Part shown: positions 35,797 through 44,658 of the stretch, in pieces
Layout: every line of letters begins with the position of its first letter
How positions within the stretch are numbered: position 1 is the stretch's first letter
NCBI RefSeq assembly: GCF_900166625.1
Contig: NZ_LT800499.1
Location: 2,510,144 to 2,570,355 of the forward strand
Direction: 5' to 3'
From: Halobacillus massiliensis
GTDB taxonomy: Bacteria; Bacillota; Bacilli; Bacillales; Halobacillaceae
DNA: 60,212 nt
Program-made: the position numbers and the translations under genes
Notes under the pieces: generated by a model
The model's database searches: none
What the model was told of the DNA's origin: nothing
What the model saw: the letters and a program-made list of their open reading frames with translations, nothing else

Positions 35797-35877
35797 TTAG
35801 CCTCGATCGAAGAGACAAAACCCCATAAGCGTAATACAAGTACCGATTAAGACAATAAACATAATAACTTCAGACAT
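35797..35877 (-). CDS. 26-residue single-pass membrane peptide
   Basis: ORF MSEVIMFIVLIGTCITLMGF followed by CLFDRG. About 18 hydrophobic residues form one membrane segment with two Cys, ending in a short charged tail. AGGAGGTGAGC stands five to six bases before ATG 35877, one of the best ribosome binding sites in the window, and a strong terminator follows. I do not recognise a family. It could be a regulatory membrane peptide of an unknown partner, or a toxin-like peptide. Confidence 0.65.
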   Translation of the reverse strand: MSEVIMFIVLIGTCITLMGFCLFDRG

Positions 35878-36019
35878 ACGCTCACCTCCTCATTCTTCTT
35901 ACAGTTTATCAAAAAATTCATAGAATAGCTTTAATTTTTCTATTTTTATCATCTCTGAACATTTCAAAGTTATACTCCTTCCTTGAATGACACAATTTAG
36001 ACAAATAAAATTGTACTAT

Positions 36020-36102
36020 TTGTGAAATACTGAGCAAACTATTCCAATTGTTATAAAAAAGGAATATATTTTAAGTGTAAAGAGATTGTGAAACACTGAA
36101 CA
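36020..36102 (+). promoter_or_regulatory. Pair of 17-bp direct repeats upstream of the DoxX gene
   Basis: TTGTGAAATACTGAGCA (36020-36036) and TTGTGAAACACTGAACA (36086-36102) match at 15 of 17 positions, 66 bases apart, and the second abuts the ribosome binding site. The left half resembles a Rex half-site, but the right half does not complete it. Candidate operator for an unidentified regulator. Confidence 0.5.
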
Positions 36103-36116
36103 TAAGGAGGGTTTAA

Positions 36117-36617
36117 ATGTTACGTAAATGGTTTCAAGAGCATTATAGTGCTGCAGTTTTATTAACTTTTATTCGATTTTATTTAGGGTTTGTCTGGATC
36201 AGTTCAGGTGCAGGAAAAATAACCGGTGGTTTTGATGCCAGCGGCTTTATCCAAGGGGCTATAGCAAAATCCCAAGGGCAAGAAGCCATTGTTCAAGGTT
36301 GGTGGGCCGCCTTTCTGGAGAAAGCAGCCTTACCTTACAGCGATTTGTTCAGCTTCCTCGTAATGTGGGGGGAAGTGCTTGTCGGATTAGCACTACTGTT
36401 AGGTCTATTTACAAAAACGGGTGCTTTCTTTGGAGCCGTTATGAATTTGGCATTTCTATTAAGTGGTACGATCAGCTCTAATCCAGAGATGCTCATTATG
36501 GCTGCATTGCTTCTTGCCGGTGGTATCAATACAAGCCGAATTGGACTCGAACCTTATGTGAAGCCTCCCTTCAATAAACCAAACATATTTAAAACTGAAC
36601 ATCAAAAAGCTTCTTAG
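36117..36617 (+). CDS. DoxX family membrane protein
   Basis: 166 residues with four hydrophobic segments. The RFYLGFVWISSGAGKITGGF start and WGEVLVGLALLLGLFTKTGA segment are typical DoxX signatures. Relatives include quinone-linked subunits and the CatD protein that protects against thiol-reactive catechols; the role here is unknown. AAGGAGG precedes ATG 36117. It is monocistronic with a terminator at 36616. Confidence 0.87.
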   Translation: MLRKWFQEHYSAAVLLTFIRFYLGFVWISSGAGKITGGFDASGFIQGAIAKSQGQEAIVQGWWAAFLEKAALPYSDLFSFLVMWGEVLVGLALLLGLFTKTGAFFGAVMNLAFLLSGTISSNPEMLIMAALLLAGGINTSRIGLEPYVKPPFNKPNIFKTEHQKAS

Positions 36618-36648
36618 CACAGCTTCCTTCAGCTGTGCTTTTTTATTT
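36614..36648 (+). terminator. Terminator after the DoxX gene
   Basis: Stem AGCACAGCT / AGCTGTGCT followed by six Ts. Confidence 0.9.
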
Positions 36649-36681
36649 TTAGCTTGGACCCGGCTGATTGGGCAAATCTTT

Positions 36682-36707
36682 GTTTGCAGAATTAATTTTT
36701 GAGGTAT
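36682..36707 (+). promoter_or_regulatory. Candidate sigma-B promoter of the rightward carotenoid operon
   Basis: GTTTGC (36682-36687), 14-base spacer, AGGTAT (36702-36707), close to the sigma-B pattern GTTTAA-N12-14-GGGTAT. It lies 87 bases before the first gene. Staphylococcus aureus crt genes are sigma-B controlled, which makes this worth noting. A TATGAT at 36705-36710 could instead be a sigma-A -10 box. Confidence 0.4.
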
Positions 36708-36793
36708 GATGAAAGAGTATCTCCCTTTACTTCTCACACTAATCCCTATCATAATACTATTCAATCTATCATGCATGAAGAGGAGCAGTACTT

Positions 36794-37558
36794 ATGCCTA
36801 CTTATATCTTTCGTTTCTTTATTATTTGGTACATATGTGGAGTGATAATTTTAAGCTTTGACATTTTGCCTAGCTGGTTGGAATGGGCAAACAGCGTATT
36901 CTTAATTACCGCCGGCTTAATTGGCGGTATTTATTTTACTCAGTTGTACGGTTGGATCCGGGGAACCATTTTCAGTCTGTTTGTTATTATAGTGAGTATT
37001 TACGTTGAGCATCTCGGAGTGAAGTCGGGCTTCCTCTTTGGGAATTACAGCTATGGAGAGAATTTCGGGTTGAAAATAGTCGATACTCCGATTACGATTG
37101 GGTTCGCCTGGCTTCTGATTATAGGGTGTTCTCATGAATTAGCTCGTGGAATAACGCAGCAATTGTCTTTAGTTTTTCAAAAGTTGACCTTCCTTTTTAC
37201 AGGCAGTTTAATAGCTGTAACTATGGATCTGATCCTTGACCCTGTTGCTTTTAAAGTACAGCAATACTGGATCTGGGATGAACCGGGAATTTACTATGAC
37301 ATTCCTTTCTCTAATTTCTTTGGGTGGTTTGTCTTATCTTTATTTTTCCATCTTCTCTCACTTATTGTGTTTAATAAGGAAGAGGCATGTTCAAAAACGT
37401 GGCATGGAAGAATGGCATTTATGTATGGAGCAATCATCTTTATGTTCAGTCTGCTTGCAGTAATTGGAGGAGTCGGCGGAGCCGCTCTTTTTGTATTCAT
37501 ATTAAGCATTATTTGGTACGGACTGTATGCATGGGGGAATAATTATGCTAAAAGCTAA
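36794..37558 (+). CDS. Carotenoid biosynthesis membrane protein, CruF-like hydratase
   Basis: 254-residue integral membrane protein with about seven hydrophobic segments. It contains EHLGVKSGFLFGNYSYGENFG, followed by MDLILDPVAFKVQQYWIW, both hallmarks of the CruF/bacterioruberin hydratase family, which adds water across an end double bond of a carotenoid. In C30 producers of the Planococcus/Halobacillus type a 5-hydroxy group is later glucosylated, which fits the glycosyltransferase two genes downstream. First gene of the rightward operon; its end overlaps the next gene by 14 bases. Confidence 0.85.
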   Translation: MPTYIFRFFIIWYICGVIILSFDILPSWLEWANSVFLITAGLIGGIYFTQLYGWIRGTIFSLFVIIVSIYVEHLGVKSGFLFGNYSYGENFGLKIVDTPITIGFAWLLIIGCSHELARGITQQLSLVFQKLTFLFTGSLIAVTMDLILDPVAFKVQQYWIWDEPGIYYDIPFSNFFGWFVLSLFFHLLSLIVFNKEEACSKTWHGRMAFMYGAIIFMFSLLAVIGGVGGAALFVFILSIIWYGLYAWGNNYAKS

Positions 37559-38216
37559 GAAAAATAATACGCTCATGTGGGGCTTTACTCGTTATAACCG
37601 GCAATTTATCCGGAGAAACTTTGAAAACATTTACATTCGTTGTGAAAGTAATCAGCGACTGAATAAAAAAAAATTATTTATCGCAAATCATTCCAGCTGG
37701 TGGGACTCCCTTGTTATTTACTTTTTAAATGACCAGGTTATACAATCGGATGCTTATGGAATGATGCATAAGGAAGGCATGGAACGCTTTCCATTTTTTC
37801 GTGGGATTGGAGTCTACTCTGTAGATTCAAAAGACCGCAATCATCTATTAGAATCTCTTCGTTACAGCTGTGACCTGCTAAACAACAATAAAACCGTCTG
37901 GATTTTCCCGCAGGGTGAAGAACAGCATTTAGAAAAACGTCCCCTTCACTTTTCAAATGGAATTTCTTATATTATTCAAAACTCAAAGGAGATCGAGGTA
38001 GTTCCGGTATCTATCTACTATTCTTTTGGCCATACGAAAAAGCCGGATATTTATATTAATGTTGGATTCCCGGTAGAAACAACTAAGCTTATACCCCTGC
38101 AGCGCAAGGAAATCACAAGGTATTTGGAGAAAGTTTCTACCGAACAGTTAGACAGCCTGAAAGATTGTGTGATACAGGAACGCAACGACTTATTTATTAA
38201 TTTTGGAAGGAGCTGA
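37545..38216 (+). CDS. PlsC-type acyltransferase of the carotenoid operon
   Basis: 223-residue lysophosphatidate-acyltransferase-like protein. The HX4D catalytic motif is NHSSWWDS, and the second block is IFPQGEEQ. A hydrophobic membrane anchor is lacking at the N-terminus. In S. aureus an acyltransferase (CrtO) adds the last fatty acyl group to the sugar of staphyloxanthin; an equivalent role is inferred here from position beside a glycosyltransferase. Start ATG 37545, after GGGGGAAT, overlaps the hydratase gene by 14 bases. A phospholipid role cannot be excluded. Confidence 0.8.
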   Translation: MLKAKKNNTLMWGFTRYNRQFIRRNFENIYIRCESNQRLNKKKLFIANHSSWWDSLVIYFLNDQVIQSDAYGMMHKEGMERFPFFRGIGVYSVDSKDRNHLLESLRYSCDLLNNNKTVWIFPQGEEQHLEKRPLHFSNGISYIIQNSKEIEVVPVSIYYSFGHTKKPDIYINVGFPVETTKLIPLQRKEITRYLEKVSTEQLDSLKDCVIQERNDLFINFGRS

Positions 38217-38223
38217 AAAAGTT

Positions 38224-39330
38224 ATGGTCTTAACTCTAGCTTTAATTGTTACTATACTGCTTAATGTCTGGACAGTCATTAACAGCTTCTTTCTGCCTTC
38301 CCTTGAACGTTCTAAACCGATTATTCATAAGCCGCTCGTCTCTTTTTTAATTCCGCTGCGTAACGAAGAAGCTCAAATCGAGGGCCTGATTGAATCTTTA
38401 AAAAAAGTCACATATGAAGAGGTAGAATTTTTATTATTGGATGATCATTCAGATGATCGTACAGCTGAGCTACTAAAAAAATACATAAACTCAGACAGCA
38501 GGTTTTCCATCCTGAAGGGAAAGCCACTGCCATCTGACTGGAATGGAAAGGTACATGCCTGTCACCAGCTTTCCCTGAAGGCTGAAGGAGAATACTTTTT
38601 ATTTCTAGATGCAGATGCACGGGTAGCTCCTGCTATCATAGAGCGCAGCCTGTTGACGCTGTGGAAATATGATGCTTCTATGCTGAGCGGATTTCCGAAC
38701 TATCCGAGCAGCAGTTTTTTATCTCACATGCTCGTTCCTTTGCAGCATATGGTCGTCTGGCTGCATCTTCCGTTAATGATGGCTAATTACACTACAAAAC
38801 CTGCGTTTACAGCGGCATGCGGAATTTTTATCTTTATAAAGAAAGAGGCTTATGAAGCTATAGGCGGCCACGAGTCTGTCCGCTCCTCCTTAGTCGAGGA
38901 TGTCCATATTGCGCGGGAGGTAAAAAAACACGGTTATAAAATGGTGTTGTGTAACATTACGGATTCGGTTATCTCTTATATGTATGACTCCTCCAAAGAA
39001 ACGTGGGAAGGTTTTAAAAAGAACATCTTCACAGGGCTGGGGCGCTCCAGCTTTCTAGCATTTAGTTTAATGATTTTTTACTTTTTCCTGTTCCTCTTCC
39101 CTGTCATTCTTGCAGCGTACGGGGCAGTTGCCGGACAGTGGCTGTTTCTACTTCCTTTTTTATTAAACGTATCTTTTAAGATGTATATAGACGTTAGAAC
39201 AAAACACCCTTTATGGCTTTCCTGGCTGCTGCCCGTGTCTATTATCTGTTTAATTTCGATAATTGCGGCATCCATGATGGTCAGCTTGAAAGGGAAATCC
39301 TATCAATGGAAAGGCAGGTCATACGATTGA
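38224..39330 (+). CDS. crtQ: Family 2 glycosyltransferase, CrtQ-like
   Basis: 368-residue membrane-associated glycosyltransferase. An N-terminal membrane segment is followed by SFLIPLRNEE, LLLDDHSDDRT and the catalytic-metal region FLFLDADARV. The acceptor-side SLVEDVHIAREV lies near residue 225. The last 110 residues hold three hydrophobic segments, and the protein ends YQWKGRSYD, like the WKGRQY ending of S. aureus CrtQ. It should attach glucose to the hydroxyl or carboxyl end of the C30 carotenoid. TTG 38203 overlaps the previous gene; ATG 38224 after GGAAGGAG is preferred though the spacing is long. Confidence 0.85.
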   Translation: MVLTLALIVTILLNVWTVINSFFLPSLERSKPIIHKPLVSFLIPLRNEEAQIEGLIESLKKVTYEEVEFLLLDDHSDDRTAELLKKYINSDSRFSILKGKPLPSDWNGKVHACHQLSLKAEGEYFLFLDADARVAPAIIERSLLTLWKYDASMLSGFPNYPSSSFLSHMLVPLQHMVVWLHLPLMMANYTTKPAFTAACGIFIFIKKEAYEAIGGHESVRSSLVEDVHIAREVKKHGYKMVLCNITDSVISYMYDSSKETWEGFKKNIFTGLGRSSFLAFSLMIFYFFLFLFPVILAAYGAVAGQWLFLLPFLLNVSFKMYIDVRTKHPLWLSWLLPVSIICLISIIAASMMVSLKGKSYQWKGRSYD

Positions 39331-40796
39331 AAACAATTATTGTAGGTGGAGGACTAGGCGGGTTATCGGCCGCTGTCACCCTTGCCAAAGAGGGTGGAGA
39401 AGTTCAACTCTTTGAAAAAAATCAGCACTTTGGCGGTAAAATGATGCCAGTTGATGAAGACGGCTATCATTTTGACTTTGGACCAAATACAATTACAATG
39501 CCCCATGTCTTTCAAAATGTAATGGATCAAGGAGGAATTCCACGTTCTGCCCAGCCTGATTTTCATAAGATTAAGACACATACAAGAAATCAGTGGGAGA
39601 ATGGTGAAGTATTTGACCTTTCTACAGATCCTTCTTACATGAAGCAGCAGCTTTATAAATTAGATCCTAAAGCCGAGGATCTCTATGGTGATTTCTTACA
39701 GGAAGTAGAGCGTCTTTATCAATTATCAAACCGCTATTTTATTAACCGTACGTTTCTTAATTTTAAAGACTATTTATCAGGAGAATTAGCTCTTAATACG
39801 ATGAAAGTCCGGCCCTTTCAATCCATGAACGCTTTTTTTTCTAAATATTTCACCCACCCGGGTATTATTCAGGCTCTCAACAGATATGCGACGTATATTG
39901 GTTCAAATCCTTATCGCTGTCCAGCCACGTTTGCGATGATTGCCCACCTTGAATTAAATGACGGAGTTTACTATGTAAGAGGCGGTAATACGAAGATTGC
40001 TGAAGCTTTCGTCAAAGCTGCCAGAAACCAGGGTGCACAGCTTCATTCAGGTCATGAAGTTACAAGACTACTAACAACGGACGACAAGATAACCGGTGTG
40101 CAGCTTAAAAACGATGAAAAAATATCAGCTGATCAGGTAATAATAAATGGCGATCTGTTACATACAATTCCCCGGCTGCTTGAAAAAGAGCAAAGAAGAT
40201 CTCTTAATGATGATATTATCGAAAATTACGATCCTTCTGTTTCCGCTTTTGTTATTATGGCAGGCTTAAACACCCGGATGGAAAATCTTCACCACCACCA
40301 TGTGCTTTTTTCATCCGATTACAGGAAAGAATTTAATGAACTTACTCAAGGGAAGTACAGCAGTGACCCTACAATTTATATCTCGACATCTTCTAAAACT
40401 GACCGGGAGGTTTCTCCACATGGAGATAATTGCTTTATCCTCGTGAATGCACCAGCAGTGGGAGGCGGAGGCATAAACAAGGAGTCTTACAAAAAATTGA
40501 TCTATGAGAAATTACAGAGAAACCAAATCAACATAGAAAAATACCTATCCTATGAAAAAGTAGTGGCCCCCCAGGATATAGAATCAAAGTTTTATTCGTT
40601 TAAAGGGGCTTTGTATGGGCCCAGTTCCAATACTAAGCTCCAGGCATTCAGAAGGCCTTACAATCGATCACAGGACTTTTCAAACCTCTATTTCTGCGGA
40701 GGAAGTACACATCCTGGCGGCGGTTCTCCCATGGTCGTTTTAAGTGGACAGAACATTGCCAACTATCTTGTAGGGAAAAAAACTTCTTATGAATAA
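39327..40796 (+). CDS. crtP: CrtP-like C30 carotenoid oxygenase (CrtN superfamily)
   Basis: 489-residue FAD protein. The N-terminal dinucleotide motif is VGGGLGGLSAAV, then FDFGPNTITMPH; YIGSNPYRCPA lies in the middle and the FAD-closing GGSTHPGGGSPMVVLSGQ at the end. These fit S. aureus CrtP (diaponeurosporene oxygenase, terminal methyl to aldehyde) better than CrtN. Last gene of the rightward operon. Start TTG 39327 overlaps the glycosyltransferase stop (TTGA); ATG 39306 is the alternative. A CrtNc-type role is also possible. Confidence 0.82.
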   Translation: MKTIIVGGGLGGLSAAVTLAKEGGEVQLFEKNQHFGGKMMPVDEDGYHFDFGPNTITMPHVFQNVMDQGGIPRSAQPDFHKIKTHTRNQWENGEVFDLSTDPSYMKQQLYKLDPKAEDLYGDFLQEVERLYQLSNRYFINRTFLNFKDYLSGELALNTMKVRPFQSMNAFFSKYFTHPGIIQALNRYATYIGSNPYRCPATFAMIAHLELNDGVYYVRGGNTKIAEAFVKAARNQGAQLHSGHEVTRLLTTDDKITGVQLKNDEKISADQVIINGDLLHTIPRLLEKEQRRSLNDDIIENYDPSVSAFVIMAGLNTRMENLHHHHVLFSSDYRKEFNELTQGKYSSDPTIYISTSSKTDREVSPHGDNCFILVNAPAVGGGGINKESYKKLIYEKLQRNQINIEKYLSYEKVVAPQDIESKFYSFKGALYGPSSNTKLQAFRRPYNRSQDFSNLYFCGGSTHPGGGSPMVVLSGQNIANYLVGKKTSYE

Positions 40797-40841
40797 TAAA
40801 AAAGCAAATTATTGCATATCAGCAATAATTTGCTTTTTTTG
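40796..40841. terminator. Shared bidirectional terminator of the two carotenoid operons
   Basis: Eighteen-base stem AAAAAAGCAAATTATTGC / GCAATAATTTGCTTTTTT (40798-40815 with 40822-40839). It overlaps the last codons of crtM, so one hairpin serves both convergent operons. Confidence 0.92.
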
Positions 40842-41645
40842 CTTGTCCGTCACATAGTTTTTCTGGCGAAAAACGTCATAGTGGTTATCCCGTACGGAAG
40901 GAAGAATAGCCCTATAAAGATAAGCTGCTCCTTTTACAGGGGTCCGGGAATATACCGGGTATCCGGGAAGGGAAGCAATCCCGCTTGTGTAATAGTACTC
41001 AGCATCTGCAGCAAGCTCTTCCCATAAGTTAATAAAAGAAGCATTAACCATTTTATTTTGTAAATTTTCATAGGAATAATGGTGTCGTTCAAACAGTTCT
41101 GCGGGAATATAAACTCGGTCTCTCTCTAAATCCTCACCCACGTCTCTGAGAATGTTTGTTATTTGCATCGCATAGCCAAGGTGGATGGCTCCTTGGCGAA
41201 GTTCTTTCTCACGTCCGGGGGCAATCGCAGGGAGAAGCATTAAACCAACAGTACTTGCCACATGATAACAGTAGTCCAGAAGATCTTCTTTAGTTTGAAT
41301 AATTCGTGGTTCAAGATCCATCCACTGCCCCTCAATCTGTTCATAAAAAGGGGCGGGGTCCATAGGAAACTTCTTAAATACATCGGCCAATGCTACCCAT
41401 GAAGGATGTCGGCTCTGGAGCCTGCCTTGAATAAACTGATCAAATTCCTGGGTAAACTTCGTTAACTCTTTTTTAGGATGTGCCCCTTCATCAACGATAT
41501 CATCAACTTGCCGGCAAAATGTATAGATAGCCCATACTGCTTGCTTCTGGTCTTTTGGGAGCAGGGAAAAAGCTTTGGAAAATGTTTTGGAGTGTTTATA
41601 AATAATACTTTTGCAATATTGGTAGGCTTCGTTTAATTCCGTCAT
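40809..41645 (-). CDS. crtM: 4,4'-Diapophytoene synthase
   Basis: 278-residue squalene/phytoene synthase-family enzyme condensing two farnesyl diphosphates to C30 diapophytoene. The two Asp-rich motifs are RQVDDIVDE (about residue 49) and [11 protein letters not shown] (about 165). The [12 protein letters not shown] segment is typical. C30 rather than C40 specificity is inferred from the neighbouring CrtN/CrtP-type genes. GTG 41654 opens the frame inside the previous gene, while ATG 41645 follows GAGGTGG by five bases and leaves one base after the previous stop. Last gene of the leftward operon. Confidence 0.93.
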   Translation of the reverse strand: MTELNEAYQYCKSIIYKHSKTFSKAFSLLPKDQKQAVWAIYTFCRQVDDIVDEGAHPKKELTKFTQEFDQFIQGRLQSRHPSWVALADVFKKFPMDPAPFYEQIEGQWMDLEPRIIQTKEDLLDYCYHVASTVGLMLLPAIAPGREKELRQGAIHLGYAMQITNILRDVGEDLERDRVYIPAELFERHHYSYENLQNKMVNASFINLWEELAADAEYYYTSGIASLPGYPVYSRTPVKGAAYLYRAILPSVRDNHYDVFRQKNYVTDKQKKQIIADMQ

Positions 41646-41646
41646 C

Positions 41647-43113
41647 TTATCCACCTCGCTTATAATAACGACTATTATTAACTGAGGGCTTTAAGTGGTC
41701 TGTCAGCAGCTTTGCCCCTTGCATTACAATAGGTATACCACCGCCTGGATGAATGGATGCCCCTACAGCAAAAACATTATCTAAAGGATATGGCTGTAGC
41801 TGAGGGCGAAAAACACCTGACTGAAACAGTGTAGGAGCTATTCCAAAGCTCCCTCCCTGAAACAACCCATCCCTTTCTGCTTCTACCGGTGTGCGAACCT
41901 TCATCCATTCCACATGATTCCTCAGATCCGTAAACCCGCGTTTTTCCATTTGCTCAATTACCTTTTCCACGAGAGCATCTTTTTTTGTCCAATCTGCCTG
42001 AGACGGTACAGGGATTAATGTGTATAATACCCCTTTGCCCTCCGGAGCTAAAGAGGAATCAATAACAGACGGATGAAACGTGTAGAATGAGGGATCATCG
42101 GGAAGAACTTTTTCTTGGAAAACCTGCTTCATATGACGATCAAAATCATCAGACATAAAGAATTGATGAATGGTATTTTCATAGTACACTTTATTTAGCC
42201 CCATATAAATCAAAATACACCCTGATGAGGAAGTATACCTGCGGCGCAGCTGTTTATGAGCAGGAAATAAACGGTCCATCAGAGGAAAATCTCCGTTAAG
42301 CACTACTCGATCTACTGAATAGTCTTGTCCATTTGCTTGAAGACCCGTGATTTTCCGTTTGTTAATTTGGATGCTTTGGACTTCACAGTTTGTTTCAATC
42401 TGAACGCCCCGTTTCTCTAACTCCTCTGCAATAATTTCAACAAGCCGGGCATAGCCTCCTTTCATGTACCAAACGCCGTGCTTATGCTCACTGTAAGATA
42501 CGAGAGAGTACATAGCGGGAGACTGTTCAGGATGTCCGCCAATATAGAGAGTTTGGAGTGTATATGCTTCTACTAGCCTTTCATCCTTAAAATAATTTCT
42601 CATCATCTTTTTCACATTTTGATAAGCCTTCAGTCTCATTAATGTTTGCAAATTTTTCTTAGTAAAGAAGGTTTTTTTATTAACAAATGATTTTTCTAAA
42701 AAATGTTCTTTCCCTTGAAGAAAACGGTACTTCATATCCTCTAAAAATCGAAGATAGCCTGCTTCATTACCGGGAAATTTACGCTTAATTTCTTCCAGCT
42801 GTTTTTCCAGATCAGCATATTTCGTATAGCTTTTTCCATCTTTAAAACGGATATGATATAAAGGTTCACAGGGAACAATTGGGATTCTGTCGCGGCTGAT
42901 TCCTCCCTCTTCAAGAATTGAAAGCAGCATTTCAGGCAGAAGTACAATTGTAGGACCCTGGTCAATTTTATATTCACCAAATCTTTCATATGTCAGCCTG
43001 CCGCCCAGGTGGTCATTCTTTTCTAAGATTTTGACGTTTTCATTCCTATTAGAAAGCAGCAATGCTGTTATAAGACCTCCAATACCTCCTCCTACAATCG
43101 TCACTTCTGACAT
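41647..43113 (-). CDS. CrtN-type carotenoid desaturase/oxidase, second copy
   Basis: 488-residue FAD-dependent amine-oxidase-fold enzyme. The N-terminus is [20 protein letters not shown], then [39 protein letters not shown] resembles the FQTLYIG block of S. aureus CrtN. The FAD-closing motif is [20 protein letters not shown]. Its ATG shares one base with the stop of the upstream crtN. Two CrtN-like enzymes in a row suggest one extends desaturation (towards diapolycopene) or oxidises an end group, as for the CrtNb/CrtNc proteins of pigmented bacilli. The exact step cannot be read from sequence. Confidence 0.85.
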   Translation of the reverse strand: MSEVTIVGGGIGGLITALLLSNRNENVKILEKNDHLGGRLTYERFGEYKIDQGPTIVLLPEMLLSILEEGGISRDRIPIVPCEPLYHIRFKDGKSYTKYADLEKQLEEIKRKFPGNEAGYLRFLEDMKYRFLQGKEHFLEKSFVNKKTFFTKKNLQTLMRLKAYQNVKKMMRNYFKDERLVEAYTLQTLYIGGHPEQSPAMYSLVSYSEHKHGVWYMKGGYARLVEIIAEELEKRGVQIETNCEVQSIQINKRKITGLQANGQDYSVDRVVLNGDFPLMDRLFPAHKQLRRRYTSSSGCILIYMGLNKVYYENTIHQFFMSDDFDRHMKQVFQEKVLPDDPSFYTFHPSVIDSSLAPEGKGVLYTLIPVPSQADWTKKDALVEKVIEQMEKRGFTDLRNHVEWMKVRTPVEAERDGLFQGGSFGIAPTLFQSGVFRPQLQPYPLDNVFAVGASIHPGGGIPIVMQGAKLLTDHLKPSVNNSRYYKRGG

Positions 43114-44597
43114 TATAATGCCACCTCTTTTCTTTCTTTGATCCAATTCGCCGTGATTCGTGCTGATTCGAGTATCGTCGGCAGTCCGCTTCCCGGATGT
43201 GTTCCTCCCCCAACAAGCCAGCAGTGGTCCAGTTCTTGGAATCGATTATGAGGGCGGAAATACATCATTTGTGAGAGCTGATGCGCCATACTGAAAGTTG
43301 CTCCCTTGTGGACATAATGATCGGTTTCCCACTGCAGAGGAGTTAACACTTTTTCTTCTTTAATATGATTTCTAATATCTTTAAAGCCTGTTTTCTCCTC
43401 TACTTCGTTAAGAACCAATTCCCGAAATGCTGCTTCTTTTTCATCCCAGTCTATTTCTGCATAGTTATTGGGAACCGGTGCTAAAATGTATAGAGCTGAA
43501 TGTCCCTCAGGCGCCAGTGTAGAATCTGTTACACTTGCGTTATGGATATAAATGGACGGCTCTTTTGACAGCACCATATCTTTTGTCATTTCTTCTACGT
43601 TTTTTTTATAATCCTTAGCAAATAAAATCGTATGGTGGGGCATGTCATACTTACGATCGACTCCGAGATAAATCATAAATGTCGAGCAGGAATACTTCCG
43701 CTTATCCAATTTCTCTTTAGTGAATTTCTTTAATACGCCATCTTCCACAAAGCGGCTCATCGAATGGGCGAAATCAGCATTTACGATTACTTCATCGGCC
43801 GGTTCTGTTCGGCCGTTTTCAAGCCTGACCCCCCTTACTTTTTTTCCTTCTAGCACAAATTCCTTTACACCCTGATTTAAATGAAGCGTTCCGCCAAGTT
43901 CTTCAAAGGCTTTTGCCATTGCCTTTGATAATTGATTAACGCCACCTACAGGATGAAAAACTCCATACTCATGCTCCATATAAGAAAGGATAGAAAAGGC
44001 GCCGGGACACTCCCACGGAGACATACCTAGATATTTTGCCTGAAATGTAAAAGCTATTTTCAATTGTTCATCATTAAAATATTCCGATAAAACGTCATAT
44101 ACTGATTTCCCAATTGATAGCTGTGGCAATGCCTTTAACGCTCGCGGACTGAGATAATCGACGAGCCGATGATGCCTCGTCTGAAGCAGAGGTAGAAGTG
44201 CATTCATTTTTTTACGAGTATCTTTCATAAACCGCAAATATCCTTCTTCATTGCCCGGGAAATGTCTTTCAATTACTTCAAGCATCTTATCCCTGTCTCG
44301 ATACATCGGGACTCTCCGATCCTCAAACTGAAGCTCGTACATAGGGGACAGCTCAACTAAATCTATATAATCATGCAGATTTTTTCCTGCCTGTTGAAAA
44401 ATTTCTTCAGCAATATGCACCATACTCAAAAAGGTAGGTCCTATATCAAAAGTATATGGGCCAAGCTGGAAATGACCGTTCCTTCCACCTGGATAGCTTT
44501 TCTTTTCATACACATGAACGTTATAACCTTCTGCAGCAAGTAGCATAGCAGAAGCTAAGCCTCCAGGTCCTGCTCCGATAATGATAATTTCCTTCAT
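43113..44597 (-). CDS. crtN: Diapophytoene desaturase, CrtN type
   Basis: 494-residue FAD enzyme inserting conjugated double bonds into diapophytoene. N-terminal IIGAGPGGLASAMLLAAEGY is followed by GGRNGHFQLGPYTFDIGPT. FQAKYLGMSPWECPGAFS and SYMEHEYGVFHPVGGV match the CrtN/CrtI mid-block, and GGGTHPGSGLPTILESARI closes the FAD site. First gene of the leftward operon crtN-crtN2-crtM. GGGGG stands seven bases before ATG 44597. The promoter lies inside an array of 11-bp repeats. Confidence 0.87.
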   Translation of the reverse strand: MKEIIIIGAGPGGLASAMLLAAEGYNVHVYEKKSYPGGRNGHFQLGPYTFDIGPTFLSMVHIAEEIFQQAGKNLHDYIDLVELSPMYELQFEDRRVPMYRDRDKMLEVIERHFPGNEEGYLRFMKDTRKKMNALLPLLQTRHHRLVDYLSPRALKALPQLSIGKSVYDVLSEYFNDEQLKIAFTFQAKYLGMSPWECPGAFSILSYMEHEYGVFHPVGGVNQLSKAMAKAFEELGGTLHLNQGVKEFVLEGKKVRGVRLENGRTEPADEVIVNADFAHSMSRFVEDGVLKKFTKEKLDKRKYSCSTFMIYLGVDRKYDMPHHTILFAKDYKKNVEEMTKDMVLSKEPSIYIHNASVTDSTLAPEGHSALYILAPVPNNYAEIDWDEKEAAFRELVLNEVEEKTGFKDIRNHIKEEKVLTPLQWETDHYVHKGATFSMAHQLSQMMYFRPHNRFQELDHCWLVGGGTHPGSGLPTILESARITANWIKERKEVAL

Positions 44598-44613
44598 TAA
44601 CCTACCCCCAAAT

Positions 44614-44658
44614 CATATACAAATGTTATACAAAAATTATACAAAGGTTATATAAAAG
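44614..44658. promoter_or_regulatory. Four 11-bp-phased operator repeats upstream of crtN (CarH/LitR-like)
   Basis: The core ATAYAAA occurs at 44617, 44628, 44639 and 44650, each exactly 11 bases from the next and in the same orientation; three of the four read ATACAAA. In the crtN direction each unit is TTTGTATAAnn. Head-to-tail 11-bp units containing TGTA/TGTATA are the known binding geometry of CarH-type MerR photoreceptors at carotenoid promoters. No carH/litR gene lies in the window, so the regulator is inferred. Confidence 0.75.

Noticed and set aside
44614-44658. CRISPR-like array before crtN
   Set aside because: The units are only 11 bases with no spacers and overlap promoter boxes; they fit an operator, and no cas gene is present.
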